Of a DNA stretch of 64,000 bases, positions 28,173 to 36,753 are shown one piece after another. This DNA comes from Limnohabitans sp. Its GTDB lineage: Bacteria > Pseudomonadota > Gammaproteobacteria > Burkholderiales > Burkholderiaceae_C. The notes below the pieces were generated by a model. The model worked only from the letters and a program-made list of their open reading frames with translations. It was not told the origin of the DNA and did no database searches. The DNA lies in the NCBI GenBank assembly GCA_030158125.1, contig JAOATL010000014.1:105843-169842 (forward strand). Reading direction: 5' to 3'. The translations under genes were made by a program, and so were the position numbers. Every line of letters starts with the position of its first letter. Within the stretch, counting starts at the first letter, position 1.

Positions 28173-28997
28173 ATGAAATCGACCCACGACCTCCACGAAT
28201 CCAAGGAAGTAGCCAACGCCTACCGATTGGCCTTCAACGACCCAGAATTTCTTCTACGGCATGAAACGCGTGGCATTCGATTTCAACTTGAACTTCTCAA
28301 GCCCGACCTGATCCAGTCAGAGGCGGGCATCCACAACACCGTCGTGGTCTTTGGCAGCGCGCGATTCAAAAGTCTTGAACACGCAAGTTTCCATTTGGAG
28401 GACCTTTCCCGAAGTCCAGAGTCGGCACAAACCGATGAGGCACGGGCACAGGCACAGCGTGAAGTCGCAAATGCGGCCTATTACGAGGCCGCGCGAAAGT
28501 TTGCGCGTTTGGTGTCTGAAGGGTGCGAAGCGCATCCAAAAACCGAGCGACTGATCATTTGCACTGGCGGCGGCCCAGGGGTGATGGAGGCGGCCAATCG
28601 GGGGGCCATGGAGGCCGGTGCGCCCTCTGTGGCCTTGAACATCTCATTGCCGCACGAACAAGCACCCAATCCCTATGTCACGCCCGAATTGAGTTTTCAA
28701 TTCCATTATTTTGCATTGCGCAAAATGCATTTTGCGATGCGTGCCAAGGCATTGATTGCCTTCCCGGGTGGTTTTGGCACCTTGGATGAGTTGTTTGAAG
28801 TCCTCACCCTGGTGCAAACAAAAAAGGTTCACCCCACCCCCGTTTTGCTGTTTGGTTCGGCTTACTGGAAACGTTTGATTGACTTTGAATGGATGGTAAC
28901 TTCAGGCACCATTGCAAAAGAAGATTTGGCTTGCTTCAAGTATGTCGACACACCAGAAGAGGCATGGGAGGAGATTAAAAAATTGCTGCCCTGCTAG
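28173..28997 (+). CDS. LOG-family nucleotide phosphoribohydrolase-like protein
   Basis: The 274-residue protein contains the lysine-decarboxylase-like LOG signatures: CTGGGPGVMEAANRGAMEAG and FPGGFGTLDELFEVLTLVQ (PGGxGTxxE). Members hydrolyse nucleoside 5'-monophosphates such as cytokinin ribotides or AMP/UMP to free base and ribose phosphate. It has an N-terminal extension relative to the short (about 190-residue) LOG proteins. The start is uncertain: ATG at 28173 has no clear ribosome site, and GTG at 28149 is an alternative. It overlaps the convergent MFS gene by four bases. Confidence 0.85.
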   Translation: MKSTHDLHESKEVANAYRLAFNDPEFLLRHETRGIRFQLELLKPDLIQSEAGIHNTVVVFGSARFKSLEHASFHLEDLSRSPESAQTDEARAQAQREVANAAYYEAARKFARLVSEGCEAHPKTERLIICTGGGPGVMEAANRGAMEAGAPSVALNISLPHEQAPNPYVTPELSFQFHYFALRKMHFAMRAKALIAFPGGFGTLDELFEVLTLVQTKKVHPTPVLLFGSAYWKRLIDFEWMVTSGTIAKEDLACFKYVDTPEEAWEEIKKLLPC

Positions 28998-30178
28998 GAG
29001 GCTCGATGGCCGCGCTCAGCGGGCCTGAGTCGCCAGGCCTGTGGCGTGCCACTGGCCACACACACGCCCACCACCCAAAACACCACAGACACACCGGCCA
29101 CCGCACCGGCCGCACCAAAAATCAAGGGCATGACAACACTTGAAGCATTCACGGTCATGATGCGCAAGCCAAGCGCTTCCCCCTGTCGGTGCGAGGGCGT
29201 AATTTGATGCAATGTACTCATGATCATGGGCTGCACCACCCCCAGCACCACGCCCAGGCAAACTGAGCAAATGCCCATGGCCATGGCTGATTCGAAAAAT
29301 GGATAAAGAGCAAAAATCAAACTGGCACAAACCATCGCGCCCGTGAGCAATCTAAATTCCTGCAGGCGCCGTGCAATCCAAGGCAGCACGACTCGAATCA
29401 CGGCCGAGGCCACCGCAAATGAGCCCAAAATCGTGCCCACCACCGAGGCACTGAAGCCTCGCTCGTGACCTAATACCGGCACCACAAAAGTATGCACATC
29501 CCAGCATGAAGACAGCAGCCAATTGACCAACAACAAGCGCCGCATCATGGGCTCTTTGAGCAAATCCCAAACGCGGCCGTTGGCATGCTCAGGCAACACC
29601 GGCTCCATGGGCTGCTCCTTCACCAAGCGAATCCAATACCAAGCCACCAGCGGCATTAGCGCCAGCATGATGAAAGCCGCCCTGAAGCCTGCATCATCAG
29701 CTGGCAAGGCACCCGCATGGTCAATCAACAAACCGGCAAAAAACGGTCCCATAAAATTAGAAACTGCGGGGCCGATGGCCAACCAACTGAAAGTTTCTTT
29801 GAGTTGATTGGCATCGCTGGCCATGCGTCCTACATGTCGCTGCAAGGCAATCACTGTGAATCCGGTCGCCCCCCCCGTGGTGAGCGCACCCAGGCATAGC
29901 ACAGGGAAAACGGGCCACACAATGGCAAGCCCTGCCCCAAGGCAAGCAATGATGACACTGAAGCGAACGGGTTTTTTAAGACCGTGGCGATCGGTGAACC
30001 GACCTGCAGGGATGGCCATGAAAACTTGCGTCAAGGAAAACAAGGCCAACAAAACGCCAACGGCCATGGCGCTGTAGCCTTGTTGCAACGCCAGTAACGG
30101 TGTGGCCATTCGCATGCCTGTCATACAAGCATGTAGAAAAATTTGGCCTCCTATGAGCCTGGCAAGCTCTCTTTTCAC
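28994..30178 (-). CDS. MFS transporter
   Basis: The 394-residue protein has about twelve hydrophobic segments and the loop 2-3 motif GRFTDRHGLKKPV typical of drug:H+ antiporter-like MFS proteins. The substrate is unknown. The start is GTG at 30178, which overlaps the rmuC stop (GTGA), a coupling that supports this choice over internal ATG codons. Confidence 0.85.
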   Translation of the reverse strand: MKRELARLIGGQIFLHACMTGMRMATPLLALQQGYSAMAVGVLLALFSLTQVFMAIPAGRFTDRHGLKKPVRFSVIIACLGAGLAIVWPVFPVLCLGALTTGGATGFTVIALQRHVGRMASDANQLKETFSWLAIGPAVSNFMGPFFAGLLIDHAGALPADDAGFRAAFIMLALMPLVAWYWIRLVKEQPMEPVLPEHANGRVWDLLKEPMMRRLLLVNWLLSSCWDVHTFVVPVLGHERGFSASVVGTILGSFAVASAVIRVVLPWIARRLQEFRLLTGAMVCASLIFALYPFFESAMAMGICSVCLGVVLGVVQPMIMSTLHQITPSHRQGEALGLRIMTVNASSVVMPLIFGAAGAVAGVSVVFWVVGVCVASGTPQAWRLRPAERGHRAS

Positions 30179-31545
30179 AAAGGCTCGCCGTCGCTTTCCT
30201 CTGCCGCTTGAGACAATAAGCCTGGGACTTGCCCCTCGGGCATGGCCTCTACTTGACGCAATGCCCTGTGCATGACGTTACTGCGTGTTTGCGCCTTGTC
30301 CAAGGTATTGAGCACAGTTTGCGTTTGCTCTTTGACTTTGGCCAGGACATCTCCGAATTTTCCAAATTCTGTTTTGACGGCGCCCAGCACTTGCCACACT
30401 TCGCTTGAACGTTTTTCCAAAGCCAAGGTACGGAAGCCCATCTGCAACGAATTGAGCATGGCCATTAAAGTGGTGGGGCCCGCCAAGGTCACACGGTAGT
30501 CGCGTTGCAAAGATTCAATCAAACCAGGTCGCCGCAACACCTCGGCATACAAGCCTTCAGTTGGCAAAAACAAAATGGCAAAGTCGGTGGTGTAAGGCGG
30601 CTCCACGTATTTTTCAGTCATGGATTTGGCCTCTAGGCGAACTCGCGCTTCCAGGGCCTTGCTACACAGCTCTGCTTGCAATACATCGGCGCGTGACTGT
30701 GCATCGAGCAATCGCTCGTAATCTTCGTTGGGAAACTTGGCATCAATAGGCAGCCATACGGGTTCACCATCGTCTGATCGGCCTGGCAAACGAATGGCAA
30801 AGTCAACTCGGTTTTTGCTACCCGGTCGGGTGACGTGTTGGGTGGCATATTGGTCGGGTGCCAGTACCTGCTCAAGCAAGGATGCCAATTGCGCTTCGCC
30901 AAACATGCCACGTGTTTTCACATTGGTCAACAAGTGCTTCAAGTCACCCACACCTTGCGCCAAGGTGTTCATCTCGCCCAATCCCTTGTGCACTTGTTCC
31001 AAGCGATCGGCCACCTGTTTGAAGCTCTCTCCCAAGCGCGCTTGCAGCGTCGTTTGCAATTTCTCATCCACCGTTTGGCGCATTTCATCCAACTTGGCTG
31101 TGTTGCTTTGTTGAAGTTGGGCCAATTGGGTTTCCAAAGTACCGCGCATCTCACTTAAGCGCCGGGCATTGGCCTCTGACAGTTGTTGAACTTGCAAAGT
31201 GAGGGTGTCAGACAATGTTTTTTGGAGCAATGACAATTGCTGTGCAAACGCGTCCATTTGACTGTTTTGCGTGCGCGTGGCTTCGGCACTTTGCTGCACC
31301 AAACTTTGCTGAAAGGTGCCCAAAGTCTGAATCAACTCTTGACGCCCTCCTCTGGCAGATTCCAGAATGGCATTTCGCAACTCGCGTTCTAAGCGTTCAT
31401 TGGCAATTTGCAGAGTGGTCGTTAGCTGCGAAAGGTCTTGATTGTTTTGTGACAGCAACTTGATTTGTCGAGAAATCAACCACAAACCCACCAGCACAGC
31501 GCATGAAACCAAACACAACGCCCAAAGTAAAACGGAGGAAGTCAT
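30175..31545 (-). CDS. rmuC: DNA recombination protein RmuC
   Basis: The 456-residue protein has an N-terminal membrane helix (about 5-25), a long coiled coil to about residue 200 with many Gln/Leu heptads, and the nuclease-like RmuC domain (around 215-420, with GMFGEAQLASLLEQVL and VWLPIDAKFPNEDYERL). RmuC limits inverted-repeat-stimulated rearrangement in E. coli. It heads a pair with the downstream MFS gene and lies six bases upstream-adjacent to the 2-hydroxyacid dehydrogenase. Confidence 0.94.
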   Translation of the reverse strand: MTSSVLLWALCLVSCAVLVGLWLISRQIKLLSQNNQDLSQLTTTLQIANERLERELRNAILESARGGRQELIQTLGTFQQSLVQQSAEATRTQNSQMDAFAQQLSLLQKTLSDTLTLQVQQLSEANARRLSEMRGTLETQLAQLQQSNTAKLDEMRQTVDEKLQTTLQARLGESFKQVADRLEQVHKGLGEMNTLAQGVGDLKHLLTNVKTRGMFGEAQLASLLEQVLAPDQYATQHVTRPGSKNRVDFAIRLPGRSDDGEPVWLPIDAKFPNEDYERLLDAQSRADVLQAELCSKALEARVRLEAKSMTEKYVEPPYTTDFAILFLPTEGLYAEVLRRPGLIESLQRDYRVTLAGPTTLMAMLNSLQMGFRTLALEKRSSEVWQVLGAVKTEFGKFGDVLAKVKEQTQTVLNTLDKAQTRSNVMHRALRQVEAMPEGQVPGLLSQAAEESDGEPL

Positions 31546-31550
31546 GAGGG

Positions 31551-32534
31551 TCAGCCCATAATGGCCACTTGATTGACAGGCGTCAATGCGCGTCCTTGCG
31601 TGAAGTAAGACACCAAGTTGTCGGCTGCCAATTGCGCCATGGCCAGACGGGTTTTGGTTGTGGCACTGGCGATGTGAGGGGTCAGAACCACATTGGGAAC
31701 TTTCAACAGCGCCTCGTTCACGACAGGCTCACCTTCAAACACATCTAGGCCTGCGGCTGCAATTTGACCACCAGCCAATGCGTGGGCCAGAGCTGCGTCG
31801 TCCACAATGCCGCCGCGTGCAATGTTGACCAAGGTGGCCGTGGACTTCATCATGCCCAACTCATTAGCACCAATGGTGTGATGCGACTCGGCACTGTAAG
31901 GCACCACCAACACCACGTGGTCTGCTGTTTTCAACAGCACTTCTTTTGACACATACGTCGCTTTGCATTCTGCTTCGAGTTGTGGCGAAAGCTGTGACCG
32001 ATTGTGATACACGACCTTCATGCCAAACCCAAAAGCGCCACGCCGAGCGATGCCCTGCCCAATGCGCCCCATGCCTATGATGCCAAGTGTGCTGCCGTGC
32101 ACTTCAGCACCCGCGAACATGTCGTAGCGCCACTTTGTCCATTTGCCCGCACGAAGAAAATGCTCGCTCTCGCTAACGCGTCGTGCAGTAGCCATCAACA
32201 AGGCAAAACCGAAGTCGGCGGTTGTGTCTGTTAAGACATCGGGCGTATTCGTTGCCAACACACCGGCCGCTGTCATGGCTGGAATGTCAAAGTTATTAAA
32301 CCCCACAGCCATGTTGGCAATTATTTTCAATTGAGGATTGGCTTGCAACAAGGCGCCGTCTATGCGCTCACTGCCTGTCGTGAGTGCCCCTGCTTTTCCA
32401 TTCAAGCGACGCGTCAATTCCACCGCGTCCCAAACCTCATCCGTTTGGTTACTCTCTACCTCAAAGTGTTGAGACAAAAAATCCAGCGTCTGTGGAAAAA
32501 TTGCGCGGGCCACCAAAATTGCAGGTTTTTTCAT
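31551..32534 (-). CDS. D-2-hydroxyacid dehydrogenase (glyoxylate/hydroxypyruvate reductase-like)
   Basis: The 327-residue protein has the NAD(P) motif LGIIGMGRIGQGIARR and the catalytic Arg, Glu and His in NIARGGIVDD, DVFEGEP and LTPHIASAT. This places it in the glyoxylate reductase/2-ketogluconate reductase branch. The start overlaps the end of the NhaD-like gene by four bases (ATGA). Confidence 0.9.
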   Translation of the reverse strand: MKKPAILVARAIFPQTLDFLSQHFEVESNQTDEVWDAVELTRRLNGKAGALTTGSERIDGALLQANPQLKIIANMAVGFNNFDIPAMTAAGVLATNTPDVLTDTTADFGFALLMATARRVSESEHFLRAGKWTKWRYDMFAGAEVHGSTLGIIGMGRIGQGIARRGAFGFGMKVVYHNRSQLSPQLEAECKATYVSKEVLLKTADHVVLVVPYSAESHHTIGANELGMMKSTATLVNIARGGIVDDAALAHALAGGQIAAAGLDVFEGEPVVNEALLKVPNVVLTPHIASATTKTRLAMAQLAADNLVSYFTQGRALTPVNQVAIMG

Positions 32535-33955
32535 GGGCGAAACCAGATCAAAGTCATCACAACAAACAATGGGATCAAAATACAAACCGACCATGCCATA
32601 TACCCAAAAAAGCTGGGCATTTTGATGCCACGCTCTTCTGCAATTGCTTTGACCATGAGATTGGGCGCATTGCCAATGTAACTATTTGCACCCATGAACA
32701 CGGCGCCTGCAGAAATAGCTGCCAAAGTGGTCGCCATGCTGGTCATCAGGACGGCAGGATCACCACCTGCCGTGTTGAAAAACACCAAGTACGTGGGCGC
32801 ATTGTCTAAAAATGAACTCAGCAAACCTGTGATCCAAAAATACATCACAACATCTGGGCTGCCATCAGTATTGGTAACGGCTGACACCACTGGACCAAAG
32901 GGGCCATTCACGCCAGCTTTTAACATCGCAATGACAGGAATGATGGTGAGAAAAATGCCGGCAAACAACTTGGCAACTTCTTGAATAGGCCCCCAACTGA
33001 ATTGATTGTCGACGTGTACTTGTGCAGGGGTCAGCTTCAAAGAAAAAATGGTCACAGCCAACAAACCCACATCACGAAGCACGCTAGGAAGCGCCACTTC
33101 TGTGCCAGCAATGTCAAAGACCACTGAAGATTTCCAGAAACCACTCATCAGCACCAAGCCCACCACAGCGGCTAAAAGAACGAAATTAAGCTTGCCATCG
33201 AAACCAATTTGTCGGGAGTCGGGCGTGGGATCGGCAGGAAGCAATTCTTCACGCTTGTGGTAGAACCAAAAATCGAGGGTGAAAAAAATCAACAACAGTG
33301 CGCCCACCAAAAACAGGGTTTCTGGCAGGATCGTTTTCACAGTCCAGAAAAAATCGACACCCTTCAAGAACCCCAAAAACAAAGGGGGATCACCCAAAGG
33401 TGTCAGGGCGCCACCAGCATTGGCCACAATGAAAATGAAAAAGACAATGACATGCGCCACATGTTTTCGGCTGTCATTGGCGCGAATCAAAGGTCGGATC
33501 ATCAACATGGATGCGCCGGTGGTACCCATAAAACTGGCTAAAACAGCACCAATGGCCAAGATGCTTGTATTTAGACCAGGGCTACCATGCAGGTTGCCTC
33601 GAATGTAAATGCCGCCAGAAACTGTGAACAAGGCGGTGATCAAAACAATGAATGGAATGTATTCGGCCAACAAGGCATGGACCAGGCTGGCGCTGGCAAG
33701 CTCAAGTCCAAAACCAGCGGCAAAAGGCAGTAAAAAAGCCAGTGACCAAGCTGCAGTGACTTTGCCAAAATGGTGATGCCAAAATTGGGGGGCCATCAAA
33801 GGCAACAGTGCAATCGAAAGCAAAATACCCGCAAAAGGCACACCCCAGAGAGGGCTGAGTTCGGTTCCGCTCACATCAGCGGCCGTGGCCACGCCGGGGA
33901 CCATAAAAAGTGCGCCTAAACAATAAATCATGGGCAGTCGGCAGATGGGGTGCAT
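32531..33955 (-). CDS. NhaD-like sodium:proton antiporter (ion transporter superfamily, citrate-carrier-like)
   Basis: The 474-residue protein has about twelve hydrophobic segments and the paired intramembrane motifs VANAGGALTPLGDPPLFLGFL and LSSFLDNAPTYLVFFNTAGGD, typical of the IT superfamily branch that includes NhaD antiporters. A cleavable signal-like N-terminus ends VATAAD. It is annotated in relatives as a sodium:proton antiporter. A carboxylate carrier role cannot be excluded, and the coupled hydroxyacid dehydrogenase makes that worth testing. Confidence 0.85.
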   Translation of the reverse strand: MHPICRLPMIYCLGALFMVPGVATAADVSGTELSPLWGVPFAGILLSIALLPLMAPQFWHHHFGKVTAAWSLAFLLPFAAGFGLELASASLVHALLAEYIPFIVLITALFTVSGGIYIRGNLHGSPGLNTSILAIGAVLASFMGTTGASMLMIRPLIRANDSRKHVAHVIVFFIFIVANAGGALTPLGDPPLFLGFLKGVDFFWTVKTILPETLFLVGALLLIFFTLDFWFYHKREELLPADPTPDSRQIGFDGKLNFVLLAAVVGLVLMSGFWKSSVVFDIAGTEVALPSVLRDVGLLAVTIFSLKLTPAQVHVDNQFSWGPIQEVAKLFAGIFLTIIPVIAMLKAGVNGPFGPVVSAVTNTDGSPDVVMYFWITGLLSSFLDNAPTYLVFFNTAGGDPAVLMTSMATTLAAISAGAVFMGANSYIGNAPNLMVKAIAEERGIKMPSFFGYMAWSVCILIPLFVVMTLIWFRP

Positions 33956-34007
33956 GTCTTTTTACCTGCAAAAAAAGTCTATTTCAAAGATCAAGCTTGG
34001 CTTGCAC

Positions 34008-35192
34008 TTAGTTCATGGGAGTGATTTCAAATACTTGTGCCAAATAAGCCAAGTATTTTTCATCATCGCACATGCCCTTACCCGGCGTATCTGAAAGTTT
34101 TGCCACTGGCTGGCCATTGCATCTCGTCATCTTGATGACAATTTGCAAAGGCTCGTAACCCAGATCGTTGGTAAGGTTGGTACCAATGCCAAATGCCAAT
34201 AAGCACCGGCCGTTGAATTGTCTGAACAACTCGATGGTTTTGGGAACCGTCAAGCCATCGCTGAAAATCAGTGTTTTGGTGAGGGGATCTACTCGGTTGG
34301 CGCGGTAATGCGCAATCATGCGCTCGCCCCACACAAACGGATCGCCACTGTCGTGACGTGCGCCATCAAACAGTTTGCAAAAGTACATGTCAAAGTCACG
34401 CAAAAACGCATTGAAACCATAGACATCACTCAAGGCAATGCCAAGATCGCCTCTGTACTCACGAGCCCAGGACTCAAACGCAAACACCTGGCTGTCTCGC
34501 AAGCGGGGCCCCAAGGCTTGGCATGCTTGCAAGTACTCATGCGCCATGGTGCCTAGCGGGGTCAACCCCAGCAGGTAGGCAAAATGCACGTTGCTAGTTC
34601 CAGCAAATTGACCTGTTGGTCCAGAGCCCAAGCGGCCAATCAAGACCCGCAATACTTCTTCATGCCATGCACGTGAAAATCTGCGGCGCGTACCGTAATC
34701 GGCAATTTTCAAGGACTTCAAGTCATCGGCTTGGAGTTGTTTGATTTTGGTATCGAGCCTGCTGCGGCCCTGCATCAAGTCGGGCAAACGTTGCGTGTTT
34801 CTAAAGTACACCTCGTTGACAATGGCCAGCACGGGAATTTCAAAGAGGATGGTGTGCAACCAAGGTCCTTGAATCACGATGTCAATTTCGCCGGCCAAAT
34901 TGGGCGTGACTTGGATGTATTTTTCGTTGAGTCTGAAGAGCCCCAAGAAGTCTACAAAATCGCTTTTGATGAAACGCAGTGATCGCAAATAAGCCAGTTC
35001 ATCTTCTTTAAAATGCAAACTGCAAAGCGATTTGATTTCGCTGCGAATTTCGTCCACAAAAGGGGCCAATTCAATGCCGGGATTTCGACATTTGAAACGG
35101 TACTCTACTTGCGCACCCGGAAATTGATGCAGGACCACCTGCATCATGGTGAACTTGTAAAGGTCCGTGTCCAGCAAACTGGTAATGATCAT
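34008..35192 (-). CDS. pncB: Nicotinate phosphoribosyltransferase
   Basis: The 394-residue enzyme begins [18 protein letters not shown], has [21 protein letters not shown] with the regulatory phosphohistidine, [18 protein letters not shown], and [11 protein letters not shown] for phosphate binding. It converts nicotinate and PRPP to nicotinate mononucleotide in NAD salvage. The start is placed at the conserved [13 protein letters not shown]; the codons before it have no family match. Confidence 0.96.
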   Translation of the reverse strand: MIITSLLDTDLYKFTMMQVVLHQFPGAQVEYRFKCRNPGIELAPFVDEIRSEIKSLCSLHFKEDELAYLRSLRFIKSDFVDFLGLFRLNEKYIQVTPNLAGEIDIVIQGPWLHTILFEIPVLAIVNEVYFRNTQRLPDLMQGRSRLDTKIKQLQADDLKSLKIADYGTRRRFSRAWHEEVLRVLIGRLGSGPTGQFAGTSNVHFAYLLGLTPLGTMAHEYLQACQALGPRLRDSQVFAFESWAREYRGDLGIALSDVYGFNAFLRDFDMYFCKLFDGARHDSGDPFVWGERMIAHYRANRVDPLTKTLIFSDGLTVPKTIELFRQFNGRCLLAFGIGTNLTNDLGYEPLQIVIKMTRCNGQPVAKLSDTPGKGMCDDEKYLAYLAQVFEITPMN

Positions 35193-35291
35193 GTCGAAAT
35201 GAAGGCTGAGAAGTTGAACCCGCAGTGTACGTGAAGCCAGTCTGTTTCCACCGACCAGCACCTCGGGATTAACGCGGGTTTGACAGGCAAT

Positions 35292-35972
35292 TCAAGGCCG
35301 TGTGAGCCTGGGTGACACGACTTGGGAACTTAAGACTCCACCGGCCAAGTTCAGCACTCGGTCAGCCAATGGGGTCAGGGTCTGATTTTGCTCGGCAATC
35401 AACAGCGTCAACCCATTCTGCTTCAAACGCGCCAAGGCCGCTGCAATCGACTGCACCAGCACTGGCGAAATGCCCTCGCAGGGCTCATCGAGCAACAACA
35501 TTCGAGCCTGCGTCATGAGGGTTCGGCCCAAGGCCAGCATTTGCTGCTCGCCACCACTCATTTGTGCCGCCGGTCGATCCAACATGCCTGCCAGTGTAGG
35601 GAACAAGTTCAGCACATCGCCTAAGCCCAAGTGTGCAGGATTGGATGCCAAATGCCGGCCCATATGCGGCACAGCGATCTCTAAGTTTTGACGCACTGTG
35701 AGTGCCGAGAAAAGCCGACGGTCTTCAGGCACATAACCCAAACCCAAATGGGATCGCTGGTGTGGTGCCATGGCCATCAGATTTTCGCCCTGCCAGAAGA
35801 TCTCTCCCTGCACCTGCGGCATGAGCCCCATCAAGGACTTGAGCAAGGTCGATTTGCCGGCACCGTTCAAGCCTTGAATCAGCACCATACTGCCTTTGGC
35901 AACTTGGAAAGAAATGTCAAACAAGGCCTGTGCTTGCCCGTAATGTGCGCTGAGGTGGCGAACTTCAAGCAT
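35292..35972 (-). CDS. livF: Branched-chain amino-acid-type ABC transporter ATPase LivF
   Basis: The 226-residue ATPase has Walker A GLNGAGKST (about 34-42), signature MSGGEQQMLALGRTLM and Walker B MLLLDEPCEGISP. It is the LivF type by length and by the HLGLGYVPEDRRLFSALTV region. It is the last gene of a six-gene overlapping unit; its start lies inside the end of livG (eight-base overlap). Confidence 0.93.
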   Translation of the reverse strand: MLEVRHLSAHYGQAQALFDISFQVAKGSMVLIQGLNGAGKSTLLKSLMGLMPQVQGEIFWQGENLMAMAPHQRSHLGLGYVPEDRRLFSALTVRQNLEIAVPHMGRHLASNPAHLGLGDVLNLFPTLAGMLDRPAAQMSGGEQQMLALGRTLMTQARMLLLDEPCEGISPVLVQSIAAALARLKQNGLTLLIAEQNQTLTPLADRVLNLAGGVLSSQVVSPRLTRP

Positions 35973-36753
35973 GATGCCCTCCTAGCACCTTGCTGAAATG
36001 GGTGCCAAGGTAGCGTTCTTGGACCACTGCGTTGGCTGCTACATCTTGAGGCAGTCCTTGCGCAATCAAGCGCCCCTCCATCAACACCAGCACGCGATCG
36101 GCCACACCAAACACGGCATCCATGTTGTGCTCGGTATAAAGCACTGTGGTGCCCTGCGAAGTCAGTTTTCGGATGCGAGACATCATGTCAAGTCGCTCTT
36201 CTGGCGATAAACCTGCTGCAGGCTCGTCCAATAGCAAGAGGCCCCGGCCTGCTTGCGGCAAGCCCGCCAGCGCCATGGCCAACTCCAATCGTTTTTTGTT
36301 GCCGTAAGACAAATGGGCCGCTGGCGTCTTCAGCGCATCGGGCCCTAAATCTTGCAAGCCCATGGCATGGACCCAATACGCTGCTGCTTCGTTCTGACAA
36401 TTGTCTAAATTGTCAAAAAATGACACCCCACTTGCTGCCTTTAGCACCAGTTGCAAGTTTTGCTGGACGCTCAAAGCTTCAAACACTTGGGCCACTTGGA
36501 AAGTTCGGCCAATGCCTAAAGCACGGCGCGCTGAAACCGGTATTCCCTGTAAATCTTGCGCGTGCCAAACCACTTTGCCTTGCGCCGCAGTTTGCTGTCC
36601 TGCAAGGCAAGCAAAGCATGTCGATTTACCAGCTCCGTTGGGCCCAATCAAGGCCACGCACTCACCTTGATGCAATTCAAAGTCCACACCTTTCAAGGCA
36701 TGGACTCCCGCGTATTGATGGTGCAAATTTTGGACCGTCAAGACAGCGCTCAT
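35965..36753 (-). CDS. livG: Branched-chain amino-acid-type ABC transporter ATPase LivG
   Basis: The 262-residue ATPase has Walker A GPNGAGKST (about 37-45), signature LSYGNKKRLELAMALAG and Walker B LLLLDEPAAGLSPEE. The LSYG signature and length identify LivG. It overlaps the fused permease gene by four bases upstream and livF by eight downstream. The first residues after the chosen ATG (MSAVLTVQNLHHQYAG) start the domain directly. Confidence 0.93.
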   Translation of the reverse strand: MSAVLTVQNLHHQYAGVHALKGVDFELHQGECVALIGPNGAGKSTCFACLAGQQTAAQGKVVWHAQDLQGIPVSARRALGIGRTFQVAQVFEALSVQQNLQLVLKAASGVSFFDNLDNCQNEAAAYWVHAMGLQDLGPDALKTPAAHLSYGNKKRLELAMALAGLPQAGRGLLLLDEPAAGLSPEERLDMMSRIRKLTSQGTTVLYTEHNMDAVFGVADRVLVLMEGRLIAQGLPQDVAANAVVQERYLGTHFSKVLGGHHA

